Below, in pieces: positions 8,378-17,254 of a stretch of 64,000 bases of DNA (within the stretch, counting starts at the first letter, position 1; every line of letters begins with the position of its first letter). The DNA lies in NCBI GenBank assembly GCA_963749415.1, contig CAVVMG010000001.1, positions 1 to 64,000 of the forward strand. The letters are read 5' to 3'. This stretch comes from JALYNX01 sp963749415 (GTDB lineage Bacteria > Actinomycetota > Acidimicrobiia > Spongiisociales > ZC4RG35). The notes beneath the pieces were generated by a model. The model had not been told where the DNA came from and did not search any database. It was given only the letters and a program-made list of their open reading frames with translations. The position numbers were made by a program, and so were the translations under genes.

Positions 8378-9755
8378 ATGTCGCAGAAGAAGAAGTCCGC
8401 GGGCGCGACGGGCGCGGGAGGTCGCGCTGTACCGGTATGCCCTGATCCGGCCGCTGGCCGATCCGGCCCTGTCGCCGTCGCGAGCGGGGCAAGCTGGTGC
8501 GCGAGCTGGCCGCCCAGGTGCATCTGGGCCCGTTCGGGGAGCCGGTGACGGTGTCGCGGGCCAGTCTGGACCGCTGGATCCGGGCGTGGCGGGCCGGCGG
8601 GTTCGACGCGCTGATCCCGGCCGAACGGCAGGTGCAGCCGCGCACCGACGCCGGGGTGCTGGGGCTGGCCGCGCGGCTGAAGCGGGAGCACCCGGCCCGC
8701 ACCGCCGCGCATATCGCCCGGATCATCGCCGCCGAGCACGGGTGGGCCCCCTCGGCGCGCACCCTGCAGCGCCACTTCGCCCGCCTGGAGCTGAACACCC
8801 GCCCCGACGGCAGCCCGCCGAAGGCGTTCGGCCGGTTCGAGGCCGCCGAGTGCGACCAGCTGTGGGTCTCCGACGGGCTGCACGGCCCGATCATCGACGG
8901 CCGCAGGGCGGTGCTGTTCGCGCTGCTGGACGACCACTCCCGCTATGTGGTCGGGCACCGCTGGGGGCATGGCGAGGACACCCTGGGCATGCAGGCCGCG
9001 CTGCACGACGCGGTCAAGACCCACGGCTGCCCGCAGCGGCTGTACTGCGACAACGGCAGCGCCTACTCCTCGACCCAGCTGGCCTGGTCGGCGGCGGTGC
9101 TGGACATCAAGCTGGTGCACATCCGCGCCCGGACGGCCCCAGGGACGGGGCAAGATCGAACGCTGGAACCGCACCGTGCGCGACCAGTTCCTGGTCGAGG
9201 TCGACCCGGCGACCAGGTGCGCGTCGCTGGCCGAGCTCAACCGGTCGTTCACCGCGTGGCTGCACCAGCAGTACCACCGCGCCGTGCACTCCGAAACCGG
9301 GGCCACCCCGGCGCAGCGGTACCACGCCGAGGGCCGCGCCCGGCCGCCCCAACCGGACCCGGCCCGGTTGCGCCGGGCGTTTCTGTGGCGCGAGCAGCGC
9401 AAGGTCACCTCGTTCGCGACGGTGTCGCTGCACGGCAACCGCTATCGAGGTCGACGCGGCCCTGGTCGGCCGCACCGTCGATCTGCTGTTCACCCCGTTC
9501 GACCTGACCGTCATCGAGGTCGAGTACCAGGGCCGGGCCCATGGGCCGCGCCGCCCGCACCACATCGGCCGCCACGTCCACCCCGCGGTCAAACCCGACG
9601 CCACCGCGCCGGTCGAGGCCACCGGCATCGACTACCTGCGGCTGCTCGAGGACGCGCACCAGACCGAGGTCGGCCAGGTGATCAACTACCCCGCCCTGGC
9701 CGACGACCCCCGAGCCACCCGCCACGACGACCCAGCCGAACCCGAAACCGCTTGA
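8378..9755 (+). pseudogene. HTH plus DDE integrase-core transposase, frameshifted
   Basis: It begins MSQKKKSAGATGAG at 8378 (in-frame ATG also at 8372). Frames then change near 8430, 9135 and 9445, but the parts add up to one long transposase: HTH blocks (GEPVTVSRASLDRWIRAWR; APSARTLQRHFARLEL), an integrase core with DQLWVSDGLHG, FALLDDHSRYVVGHRWG, YCDNGSAYSS and GRGKIERWNRTVRDQFLVEV (D, D and E positions), and a Mu-type C-terminal beta domain (FTPFDLTVIEVEYQG). It forms a set with the upstream DUF6431 protein and the downstream ATPase. Confidence 0.8.
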
Positions 9756-9809
9756 GCCACACCATCATCGCACCACCACCATCACCACAACGCAAACCCG
9801 GAGAACGAC

Positions 9810-10421
9810 ATGCTGGACAAGATCCAATCCTTCTTCGGCTTCACCACCATGCCCTTCGGCCGCGCGCTGGCGCCCGGGATGCTGTTCCCCGCGGCGATCA
9901 CGCCCAGGCCGCCGCCCGCATCGCCTACGGCATCGCCACCCGCGGCATCACCGTGATCACCGGCGAGGTCGGCGTCGGCAAGACCGTCGCCGCCCGCGCC
10001 GCGATCGACCGCGCCGAACCCGCCCGCCACCACCTCATCTACATCCCCGACCCCACCGTCGGCGCGAGGGGCATCTACCACCACATCGTCACCGCGCTGG
10101 GCGGCGAGCCCAGCTTCCACAACGCCGCCCTGGTGCCCCAGGCCCGTGACGCGCTGGCCGCCGAACACGCCGAACGCGGTCGGGTCCCCATCCTGTGCAT
10201 CGACGAGGCACACCTGCTCACCCACGATGCCCTGGAAGCGCTGCGGCTGCTGACCAATCATCGGCTCGACACCGAATCTCCCTTCGCCACAATCCTTCTG
10301 GGCCAACCCACACTCGCCGCCAAGATGGCGCTCGGCACCCTGGCCGCGCTCGAACAACGCATCACCGTGCGCCGCACCATGACCGGCATGACCAGCAAGG
10401 AAACCGCCGGATACATCCACC
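9810..10421 (+). pseudogene. ExeA/TniB-like transposition ATPase, 5' part, split by RIT-3
   Basis: Start ATG 9810 follows ggagaac. MLDKIQSFFGFTTMPFGRA is the usual N-terminus of ATPases paired with this transposase type. After a frameshift near 9890 come Walker A (GEVGVGKTVAA) and Walker B (VPILCIDEAHLL), then LRLLTNHRLD. The reading stops at GYIHH, where RIT-3 inserted. The missing end of the gene reappears at 16725-16946 as HHLQLAGRSDPLF, so the two parts were contiguous before insertion. Confidence 0.85.
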
Positions 10422-10506
10422 ATAATGCGGCGCCGACGGTAATGCGGCGTCACGACTGGGCAGGCCTGGTCAGCGCGGGTGCTTTGCCCCGAACATTCCG
10501 CATTAT
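10422..10506. repeat. RIT-3 left terminal inverted repeat
   Basis: It begins ataatgcggcgccgacggta and ends ccgcattat. The word taatgcgg is repeated in direct and inverted orientation inside it. It pairs, with a few mismatches and one indel, with 16610-16695. Confidence 0.85.
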
Positions 10507-10568
10507 CGAAACGGTTCGCTCTGATGATCCTCGTCTGCCTCGATGGCCGGGGCGGGAGGAGGATGCTC

Positions 10569-11766
10569 ATGTCTGGTTCGGATGTTTCCGGTGCGGGTGG
10601 CCGGTTGGCCGTTCATGTGGAGAGCTTCCGCGCGGCGCTTGTTGAGCGGGGCTACTGCGAGCGATCGGCCCGAAGGCACGTCGAACTGCTGCGTCACCTG
10701 GGGACGTGGCTGGAAGACGAGGGGCTGTCAACGACTGAGCTGACCGCCGACCGTGTCGCGGAGTTCCTCGACAAGAGACGCAGAGTCGGAAGTCGAGGTG
10801 TGGTCACGCCGTTCGGGATGGCGCCGTTGCTGGAGTATCTAGGATGGGCTGGGTATCCTTGCGCCGCAGTCGCATTCGGGATCCGGGGGTGTGCTGGAGC
10901 GGTATTGCGAATATCTGCGCAGTGAGCGTGGTTTGGTTCGGCAGGGCGTTGTCCGCTACGAGCGTGTCGCCAGGCTGTTCCTTGGGTCGGTGGCCGTCGC
11001 CGGTGCGGTGGATTGGTCAGCGCTGTCGGCCAGCGACGTGACGCGGTTCCTGCTCGAGCAGTGCCCCGGGCGGGACGGGTCGTCGGCGCGGAACCTGGCC
11101 GCTGCACTGCGGTCGTTCCTGCGGTTCGCGCAGCTGGATGGCCTGACGACGGTTGGGTTGGGGGCCGCGATCCCGCCGGTGCCCGGGTGGCGGGGGCGGT
11201 CGCTTCCGGTCGGGATTGCGCCCGGGCAGGCCCAGCAGCTTCTTGATAGCTGCGATCGTGATCGCGCTACCGGCCGCCGCGATCTGGCCATCTTGACTCT
11301 GCTCCTCCGGCTGGGGCTGCGGGCCGGCGAGGTGTCCAGGATGCGCCTCGACGACATCGACTGGCGAGCGGGCGAAATCGTTGTGCGCGGCAAGAATCGG
11401 CGCGATGAGCGTCTGCCCTTGCCCGGCGACGTCGGTGCTGCGGTGGCTGAGTATCTGCGTCGGGACCGGCCGCGGACACCGAGCCGAGCGGTGTTCTTAC
11501 GCATGATCTCGCCGCGCCAACAGCTGACTCCGACCGCGGTGACCGCCATCGTGTATGCCGCCTGCGACCGGGCCGGCGTGCCGCGGGTCGGTGCGCATTG
11601 TCTACGGCATACCGCCGCCAGCCAGATGTTGCGGGCCGGCGCCTCGCTCGACGAGGTCGGTCAGGCGCTTCGCCAGCGGCGGCCGAAGACGACGGCCATC
11701 TATGCGAAGGTCGACCACGCTCGTCTCGGCTTGCTGGCTCGGCCCTGGCCCGGTGGTGCGGCATGA
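10569..11766 (+). pseudogene. ritA: RIT-3 RitA tyrosine recombinase, one frameshift
   Basis: The chosen start ATG 10569 follows gggaggagg. The N-terminal core-binding domain (RLAVHVESFRAALVERGYCE) is in one frame to about 10870 and the rest continues in another frame from about 10885 (LERYCEYLRSERGL). Catalytic boxes LGLRAGEV, HCLRHTAAS and LRQRRPKTTAIYAKVD are present, and the protein ends ARPWPGGAA. Without the single indel it would be about 399 residues like the intact RitA of RIT-4. The stop overlaps the next start. Confidence 0.85.
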
Positions 11767-12237
11767 GCGAGTTGTCAACGGCCGTCGACGATTACATCGC
11801 CCTGCGGCGCGCGCTTGGCCACAAGATGGAACTGGCCGCCCGCCTGCTCGCGCAGTTCGCGGCCTACTGCGAACAGGCTGTGCCCGGCTCCGTCGTGCGA
11901 CAGCTTCTTCGTCAGCACCCGGGGCACGAGGCTGCGCTATTCGGTCGTCGCAACGACCTTCCGCAGGCTGACCCAACGAGCAGGTCTGCACCCTCGATCG
12001 GAGCGGTGTCGGCCGCGAATCCACTGTCTGCGTCACAGTTTCGCGGTTCGTGCTCTCGCCCACTGCTACGCCACCGGCGGCGATGTGCAGGCGCTGCTTC
12101 CGTTGCTGTCCACCTGGCTGGGTCATGTCGACCCGGCGTCGACGTACTGGTATCTGTAGGCTGCGCCCGAGCTGCTCGGTCACGTCGGCCACCTGATGGA
12201 GACGGCGTTCGAGCACGACACGAAGGACGAGCGATGA
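11763..12237 (+). pseudogene. ritB: RIT-3 RitB remnant with a large internal deletion
   Basis: The first 40 codons (MSELSTAVDDYIALRRALGH) match the RitB N-terminus, but at about 11880 the sequence jumps to the last third of the protein (FVSTRGTRLRYS, HCLRHSFAVRAL, TWLGHVDPASTYWYL). Roughly 150 codons, including the first catalytic arginine, are missing. A TAG stop follows the catalytic tyrosine region at about 12157, before AAPELL. This is real decay, not a simple sequencing error. The ATGA overlap with ritC is kept (12234-12237). Confidence 0.8.
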
Positions 12238-12516
12238 GTCTGCTCGCGCCCACGCTCGAAGCGTTCTTCACCGAGCGGCTGATGACCCAGAAGAACGCCA
12301 GCCCGCACACGATCGCCTCGTATCGGGACTGTTTGCGGCTGCTGCTCGCGTTCGTGCACGACAAGACCGGCACACCGCCGTCCGGCTTACGCGTCGATCA
12401 CCTGGACGCCCCGATGATCGCCGCGTTCCTGGATCACCTCGAACACGACCGCGGCATCGCGTATCCAGCCGCAACACCCGCCTCGCCGCGATGCATTCAC
12501 TGTTCCGCTTCGCCGC
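12234..12516 (+). pseudogene. ritC: RIT-3 RitC, 5' part
   Basis: MSLLAPTLEAFFTERLMTQ opens a RitC core-binding domain (SPHTIASYRDC), with a frameshift near 12467; the shifted frame continues to HSLFRFAA. There RIT-4 interrupts, and the gene continues at about 15896 with LRHPEHAALIQRVLAIP. This gives an exact insertion point for RIT-4 in a gene of its own family. Confidence 0.85.
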
Positions 12517-12517
12517 G

Positions 12518-12537
12518 TTATCGGAAACTTCCGATAA
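12518..12537. repeat. 20-bp palindrome at the left end of RIT-4
   Basis: TTATCGGAAACTTCCGATAA is a 9-2-9 palindrome. It extends to a 30-bp inverted repeat (12513-12542) because host bases ccgcg and inverted cgcgg flank it. It lies between the host gene and the terminal repeat. Confidence 0.85.
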
Positions 12538-12544
12538 CGCGGCC

Positions 12545-12639
12545 TATCTGCAGTAGACGATTATCCGCAGTGGACGGGTCGTAGGATCAGAATTCCGCTG
12601 CAAGGGCGCCGCCTGGCGCTGTGAGCTACTGCGGATAAT
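12545..12639. repeat. RIT-4 left terminal inverted repeat
   Basis: It runs from tatctgcagtagacg to tactgcggataat and is the reverse complement of 15799-15893 at essentially every position compared. The word ttatccgcag occurs near both of its ends in opposite orientations. Confidence 0.93.
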
Positions 12640-12696
12640 TTCCGGGCTGCCGATCGTGGTTCCTGTTGTGGTTTTGCGATCTGACAGGAGGCAGCG

Positions 12697-13896
12697 ATGG
12701 GTAGATGGGTGTGGGCTCCGACGGTGTCGGGGCCGTTGGCTGGGCACGCAACAGGGTTCGAGCGGTGGCTGAGGACCCGGGGGTTCTCGGGTTCTGCAGT
12801 GAGCCAGAGGATCTGGCAGTTTGATCACCTGAGCCGCTGGCTCGATCGCGAGGGGCTTCGCCTTGATCAGCTGACGCCGGCGCGCCAGGAGCGGTTCCTC
12901 GCGGCCCGGCGCGCGGCTGGGTATCGGACGTGGGTGTCGGCGCGGAGCTTGAGGGTGCCGCTTGCGTATCTGCGTGAGGTCGTGCCGATGCCGGTGCCGG
13001 TGCCGAACGGGCCGCTTGAGCCGCTGCTTGAGGACTACCGCCGGTACCTGAGGTGCGAGCGTGGGCTAGCGCCGAGCACAAGGCGCGATTACGAACACGT
13101 CGCGCGACTGTTCTTGGCCGAGCGCGAGCGGAATAGCGGGCTCGGGCTGGAACGTCTGAGCGCAGCCGATGTGAGCGTGTTCTTGGCGCGCGAGTGCCCC
13201 AGGCGCAGCATCGCGTCGGCCCAGCAGTTGGTGACTGGGTTGCGGGCACTATTGCGCTACCTGCACCTGGCGGGCGTGATCGTGTTGCCGTTGCGGTGGG
13301 CCGTGCCGGCGGTCGCCGATCGGCGGGGACTCTCGCTGCCGCGCGGGCTGGAACCGGCTGCGGTCGTCAAGCTACTGACCAGCTGCGATCGTCGCAGCCT
13401 CACCGGCCGGCGTGACTATGCGATCTTGCTGTTGCTGGCGCGTCTGGGGCTGCGCGCCGGCGAGGTCGCGGCGATACGCCTTGAAGATCTCGACTGGCGC
13501 GGCGGCGAGCTGCTCGTTCGAGGGAAGGGGAACCGACACGAGCGGCTCCCTCTGCCCGTCGACGTCGGCACGGCGCTGGTCGCGTATCTGCGCTGGAGGC
13601 CGCGAAGCGATTGTCGAGCGGTATTCCTGTGCGTGCGCGCGCCGCTGGGCCCGGTCAGCGCCGGTGTGGTTTCGCAGATCGTGCGGGCCGCGTGCACCCG
13701 CGCGGGCCTTGAACGAGTCGGTGCCCACCGGCTGCGGCATACCGCCGCGACCGGGATGCTGCGGGCAGGGTCGTCGTTGCCGGAGATCGCCCAGGTACTT
13801 CGCCACCAGCGGCTTGACACGACCGCCCAATACAGCAGAGTCGATCGTCAGGCGTTGCGCGCGTTGGCGCGGCCATGGCCAGGGAGCGCGAGATGA
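12697..13896 (+). CDS. ritA: RIT-4 RitA tyrosine recombinase
   Basis: An intact 399-residue protein. The start ATG 12697 follows gacaggaggcagcg. An extra N-terminal SAM-like domain (about residues 15-90) precedes a core-binding domain (LEDYRRYLRCERGLAPSTRR near 108) and the catalytic domain. Catalytic residues lie in LGLRAGEV, HRLRHTAAT, LRHQRLDTT and the tyrosine of AQYSRVD, and it ends ARPWPGSAR. It is the reference copy here for judging the frameshifted RitA genes of RIT-2 and RIT-3. The stop TGA overlaps the RitB ATG at 13893. Confidence 0.94.
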   Translation: MGRWVWAPTVSGPLAGHATGFERWLRTRGFSGSAVSQRIWQFDHLSRWLDREGLRLDQLTPARQERFLAARRAAGYRTWVSARSLRVPLAYLREVVPMPVPVPNGPLEPLLEDYRRYLRCERGLAPSTRRDYEHVARLFLAERERNSGLGLERLSAADVSVFLARECPRRSIASAQQLVTGLRALLRYLHLAGVIVLPLRWAVPAVADRRGLSLPRGLEPAAVVKLLTSCDRRSLTGRRDYAILLLLARLGLRAGEVAAIRLEDLDWRGGELLVRGKGNRHERLPLPVDVGTALVAYLRWRPRSDCRAVFLCVRAPLGPVSAGVVSQIVRAACTRAGLERVGAHRLRHTAATGMLRAGSSLPEIAQVLRHQRLDTTAQYSRVDRQALRALARPWPGSAR

Positions 13897-14813
13897 GCCC
13901 GCTACGAGCGGCGCTGCGCGACTATCTGCGAATCCGCCGCAGCCTTGGCTTCAAGCTCGAGTCGGATGAACGGCTGCTGGAGGACTTCATCGGCTTTCTG
14001 GAGCAGGCCGGCGTCACTCGGATCACCACCGAGCAGGCGCTGTGCTGGGCGAAGTTGCCCCGGAACGCGCGCCCGTACCAGTGGCGCAAGCGCCTTGGGG
14101 TCGTGCGCCTGTTCGCCCGGTACCTTGCGACGATCGACCCTGGTACGGAAATCCCGTCAACGGATCTGTTGCCCGCGACTCGACAGCGGCTGGCGCCGTA
14201 TATCTACTCGCAGACCGAGATCGCTGCGCTGATGAGCGAGGCGCGGGCGCTGAGACCGCCATCGCGCGCGGCGACGTTCGAGACGTTGATCGGGCTGCTT
14301 GCCGTGACAGGCCTCAGGCTCGGCGAGGCGCTTTCACTCGATCGCAAACACGTCGATCTCGACGACGGGGCGCTGCGTGTCTGCGGCAAGCAGGGAAAGC
14401 AGCGCGAGGTGCCGCTGCACCACAGTGTGGTCGAGGCGCTGGGCAGATATTCCGACGTGCGTGACCGCTGCTGGCCGAAGCCGAGCACGGCCGCGTTCTT
14501 CCTCTCCAGGCTCGGCGTGCGGCTCACTGTCGCGGCGGTCCACAACACGTTCCCCGAGCTGATCCGCGAGGCCGGCCTCGAAGGGCGTGGACATCGCGTA
14601 CGCCCCCGGCCACACGACCTCAGACACACTTTTGCCGTATCCACGTTGCTTGACTGGCATCACGCCGGCGTCGAGGTCGACCGCGAGCTACCGCTGCTGA
14701 CGACCTATCTCGGCCACCAGGACCCAGCGAATACCTACTGGTATCTGCAAGCGACGCCCGAGCTGCTCACCCTCGTCGCGAAGCGGCTGGATGGCCTCGG
14801 AGAACGGCCATGA
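13893..14813 (+). CDS. ritB: RIT-4 RitB tyrosine recombinase
   Basis: 306 residues starting MSPLRAALRDYLRIRRSLGF. The open frame extends upstream to 13875, but ATG 13893 is preferred because it gives the ATGA overlap seen at every RitA/RitB joint in the window and aligns with the other RitB N-termini. Catalytic boxes are TGLRLGEA, HDLRHTFAV, YLGHQDPA and the tyrosine in NTYWYLQ. Intact. Confidence 0.94.
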   Translation: MSPLRAALRDYLRIRRSLGFKLESDERLLEDFIGFLEQAGVTRITTEQALCWAKLPRNARPYQWRKRLGVVRLFARYLATIDPGTEIPSTDLLPATRQRLAPYIYSQTEIAALMSEARALRPPSRAATFETLIGLLAVTGLRLGEALSLDRKHVDLDDGALRVCGKQGKQREVPLHHSVVEALGRYSDVRDRCWPKPSTAAFFLSRLGVRLTVAAVHNTFPELIREAGLEGRGHRVRPRPHDLRHTFAVSTLLDWHHAGVEVDRELPLLTTYLGHQDPANTYWYLQATPELLTLVAKRLDGLGERP

Positions 14814-15799
14814 GCGCGCTCGCCCCGACACTCGAGGCGTTTTTCTCGCAGCGTCTGATAGCCCAGCGAGACGCGAGTCCCCGCACTGTCGCCGCGTATC
14901 GCGACACCTGGCGGCTGCTGCTCGGCTTCGCCTCCGAACAGACTGGCAAGCAGCCATGCCAGCTGGACATCGCAGATCTCGACGCACCATTGATCGGCGC
15001 ATTCCTCGACCACCTCGAAGCCGAGCGGGGTAACAGCCCACGCACGCGCAATGCGCGGCTGGCGGCGATCCACTCCTTCTACAGGTTCGCATCATTGAGG
15101 CACCCAGAACACGCGCAGACGATCGCGCGTGTGATAGAGATCCCGCCGAAGCGCCTCAACCGCCCGCTGATCTCCTACCTCGACGAACACGAGATCAAGG
15201 CGTTGCTCGCGGCGCCGGACCGCACCAGCTGGCTCGGCCGGCGCGATCACGCGCTGCTGCTGGTGGCGATCCAAACCGGCCTGCGCGTCTCCGAGCTCAC
15301 CACGCTGCGCAACCGCGACATCAGCCTCGGCACCGGCGCTCATGCCCGGGTTACGGGCAAAGGCCGCAAGGAGCGTTGCGCGATGTTCACCTCCGAAACC
15401 GTCGCGGTGTTGCGCGTATGGTGCCGCGAACGCAAAGGCGAGCCTGACGATCCTCTGTTTCCGACGCGACGCGGAGGCCCGCTAACCGCGAAGGCTGTCG
15501 CGTGGCTGATTGACAAACACACCACCATCGCGACGGCCGCTTGCCCATCGTTGGCGAGCAAACGCGTTACGCCGCACGTGCTTCGCCATACAACCGCGAT
15601 GCTGCTGCGAGCCGAGAACGTCGACATCCACACGATCGCGTTGTGGCTGGGTCATGAGAGCACCAAGTCCACCGAGCCCTACCTGCACGCCGACAACAAG
15701 CTCAAGCAGCGAGCCATCGAACGCATCGCCCCCACCGGCACGCGGCCCGGCAGATACCGACCCTCCGACAGAGTCATGGCATTCCTGGAAGGGCTGTGA
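14810..15799 (+). CDS. ritC: RIT-4 RitC tyrosine recombinase
   Basis: An intact 329-residue third recombinase, the same length as RitC of RIT-1. It has the core-binding domain SPRTVAAYRDT and the catalytic boxes TGLRVSEL, HVLRHTTAM, WLGHESTKS and EPYLHADN. It starts in an ATGA overlap with RitB and its last stop base is the first base of the right terminal repeat, so the element has no spare 3' DNA. Confidence 0.94.
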   Translation: MSALAPTLEAFFSQRLIAQRDASPRTVAAYRDTWRLLLGFASEQTGKQPCQLDIADLDAPLIGAFLDHLEAERGNSPRTRNARLAAIHSFYRFASLRHPEHAQTIARVIEIPPKRLNRPLISYLDEHEIKALLAAPDRTSWLGRRDHALLLVAIQTGLRVSELTTLRNRDISLGTGAHARVTGKGRKERCAMFTSETVAVLRVWCRERKGEPDDPLFPTRRGGPLTAKAVAWLIDKHTTIATAACPSLASKRVTPHVLRHTTAMLLRAENVDIHTIALWLGHESTKSTEPYLHADNKLKQRAIERIAPTGTRPGRYRPSDRVMAFLEGL

Positions 15800-15893
15800 T
15801 TATCCGCAGTAGCTCACAGCGCCAGGCGGCGCCCTTGCAGCGGAATTCTGATCCTACGACCCGTCCACTGCGGATAATCGTCTACTGCAGATA
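15799..15893. repeat. RIT-4 right terminal inverted repeat
   Basis: Exact partner of 12545-12639. It starts attatccgcagtagctc at the RitC stop and ends ctactgcagata. Beyond it the host RitC sequence resumes with ggccgcactgcg. Confidence 0.93.
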
Positions 15894-15895
15894 GG

Positions 15896-16609
15896 CCGCA
15901 CTGCGTCATCCCGAACACGCCGCGTTGATCCAGCGGGTGCTGGCCATCCCGGCCAAACGCTGCGACCGCGCGCTGGTGTGCTTCCTGACCCACCGAGGAG
16001 ATCGACGCACTGCTGGCCGCGCCGGACCGCAGCCACCTGGATCGGTCGCCGTGACCACGCCCTGCTCGCTGATCGCGATGCCAGACCGGGCTACGCGTCT
16101 CCGAACTCACCGGGCTGCGCCGACGAGACGTCCACCTCGGCGTCGGCGCGCACATCAGCTGCCGTGGAAAAGGCAGAAAGCGCCGGTCCACGCCACTGAC
16201 CCGCCGCAGCGTCGGCGTGCTCGCCGAGTACCTCGCCGAACGAGCAGGCGGACCCGACGACCCGCTGTTCCCCGGACCTCGCGGTGACGCGCTCGGCCGC
16301 GACGCCGTGCGACGCCTCGTCCAGCGGCACGCCAATTCCGCTGCCGCACACTGCTCCTCCCTCGCCAGCAAGATCGTTTCACCGCACACGCTGCGACACA
16401 CGTGTGCGATGAGGCTGCTGGAGGCCGGAACAGACCCGGCCACCATCGCGTTATGGCTCGGTCACGAGAGCACCGCCACAACCCAGATCTACCTACACGC
16501 CCACCTGGCCCTCAAGGAGCGAGCCATCGCCCGCACCAGGCCGCCGAACACAACCTGCGGCCGCTACCGACCTCCAGACAAGCTCATCGCCTTCCTCGAA
16601 CAGCTCTGA
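15896..16609 (+). pseudogene. ritC: RIT-3 RitC, 3' part
   Basis: The continuation of the gene begun at 12234: LRHPEHAALIQRVLAIPAKR, then after indels near 15990 and 16055 the segments TGLRVSELTGLRRRDVHLG and, from about 16217 in one frame, the catalytic C-terminus HTLRHTCAM, LWLGHESTATTQIYLHAHL and GRYRPPDKLIAFLEQL. All catalytic residues survive. Removing RIT-4 and correcting a few single-base shifts would restore a normal RitC. Confidence 0.85.
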
Positions 16610-16695
16610 ATAATGCGGAAATGTTCGCGGCAGAGCACCCCCGCTGACCAGACCTGCCCAGTCGTGACGCCGCATTACCGTCGGCGCCGCATTAT
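16610..16695. repeat. RIT-3 right terminal inverted repeat
   Basis: It starts ataatgcggaaatgttcg directly after the RitC stop and ends gcgccgcattat. Imperfect reverse complement of 10422-10506. Confidence 0.85.
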
Positions 16696-16700
16696 GGTGG

Positions 16701-16720
16701 TAATGAGGAAATCCTCATTA
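16701..16720. repeat. 20-bp palindrome at the right end of RIT-3
   Basis: TAATGAGGAAATCCTCATTA is a perfect 9-2-9 palindrome between the terminal repeat plus ggtgg (16696-16700) and the host sequence containing ccacc (16724-16728). Its taatgagg half resembles the element word taatgcgg. Confidence 0.85.
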
Positions 16721-16724
16721 CGGC

Positions 16725-16946
16725 CACCACCTGCAGCTGGCCGGCCGATCCGACCCGCTGTTCACCGACGACGCGACCGCGCTCATCCACGAATCCGGCC
16801 GCGGCAAACCCCGCGCCGTCAACCGCCTCGCCCTCGCCGCACTCATCGCCGCCTGCGCCGCCGGCAAGAACCTCATCGACGAGGCCAGCGCCCGATCCGC
16901 GGTCACCGAAACCAGCCACGACCCCCACCCCGCCACGACACCCTGA
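16725..16946 (+). pseudogene. ExeA/TniB-like ATPase, 3' part
   Basis: It reads HHLQLAGRSDPLFTDDAT, then HESGRGKPRAVNRLALAALI, the standard C-terminal lid region of ExeA-type transposition ATPases, to a TGA at 16944. It joins in sequence and sense to the 5' part ending at 10421. The separation by 6.3 kb is due to RIT-3. Confidence 0.85.
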
Positions 16947-16972
16947 CCATCGCCGCGACACCGTAACCACCC

Positions 16973-17001
16973 AGCCCCGCCCGCACCGACCGAGCGGGGC
17001 T
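16973..17001 (+). terminator. Possible terminator after the transposition ATPase
   Basis: AGCCCCGC (16973-16980) pairs with GCGGGGCT (16994-17001) across a 13-base loop. There is no strong T-run, so termination is likely but not certain. The following 250 bp to 17254 hold no supported gene and turn AT-rich near 17200. Confidence 0.5.
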
Positions 17002-17254
17002 AACTCTGGGCTAACTCACACCCAAACCAGCCTCAACGGAAGCGACGCCGCCATGTGCAAAATCAGTGACGCGCCCGATCCAGTCGCCGACGGCGAGCTT
17101 AGGGGCGGTGCGGGTGGGCGCGCCATGTATCGGTCGTAGAACTTTGAATTTACCTGTGGCCCAGAATGGCTGACCAGATGCTTTGCTCGGCAATCCAAGA
17201 CTAACAGTCTTGTAGATGCTTTCTATTTTGACAACTAGTATGTAAGTTAAGCCT

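Larger units (their letters stand above)
12518..15893 (+). mobile_element. RIT-4, complete recombinase-in-trio element
   Basis: The element has 95-bp inverted repeats at 12545-12639 and 15799-15893, a 20-bp palindrome outside the left repeat, and three intact overlapping recombinase genes. The flanking sequence on both sides is the RitC gene of RIT-3. All three reading frames are open, so it is the best candidate for an active element in the window. Confidence 0.92.
10417..16720 (+). mobile_element. RIT-3, a recombinase-in-trio element hosting RIT-4
   Basis: The boundaries are set by the interrupted ATPase gene on both sides and by about 86-bp imperfect inverted repeats at 10422-10506 and 16610-16695. 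A 20-bp palindrome lies outside the right repeat (16701-16720). Inside are ritA (frameshifted), ritB (internal deletion and stop) and ritC, which is cut in two by RIT-4. The element is therefore older than RIT-4 and probably no longer mobile by itself. Confidence 0.88.

Noticed and set aside
7870..9438. 522-codon minus-strand open frame over the transposase
   Set aside because: The opposite strand carries clear HTH and DDE motifs; this frame has none.
1..17000. Integron or phage integrase island
   Set aside because: The tyrosine recombinases occur strictly as overlapping trios with terminal inverted repeats; no attC sites, cassettes or phage structural genes are present.
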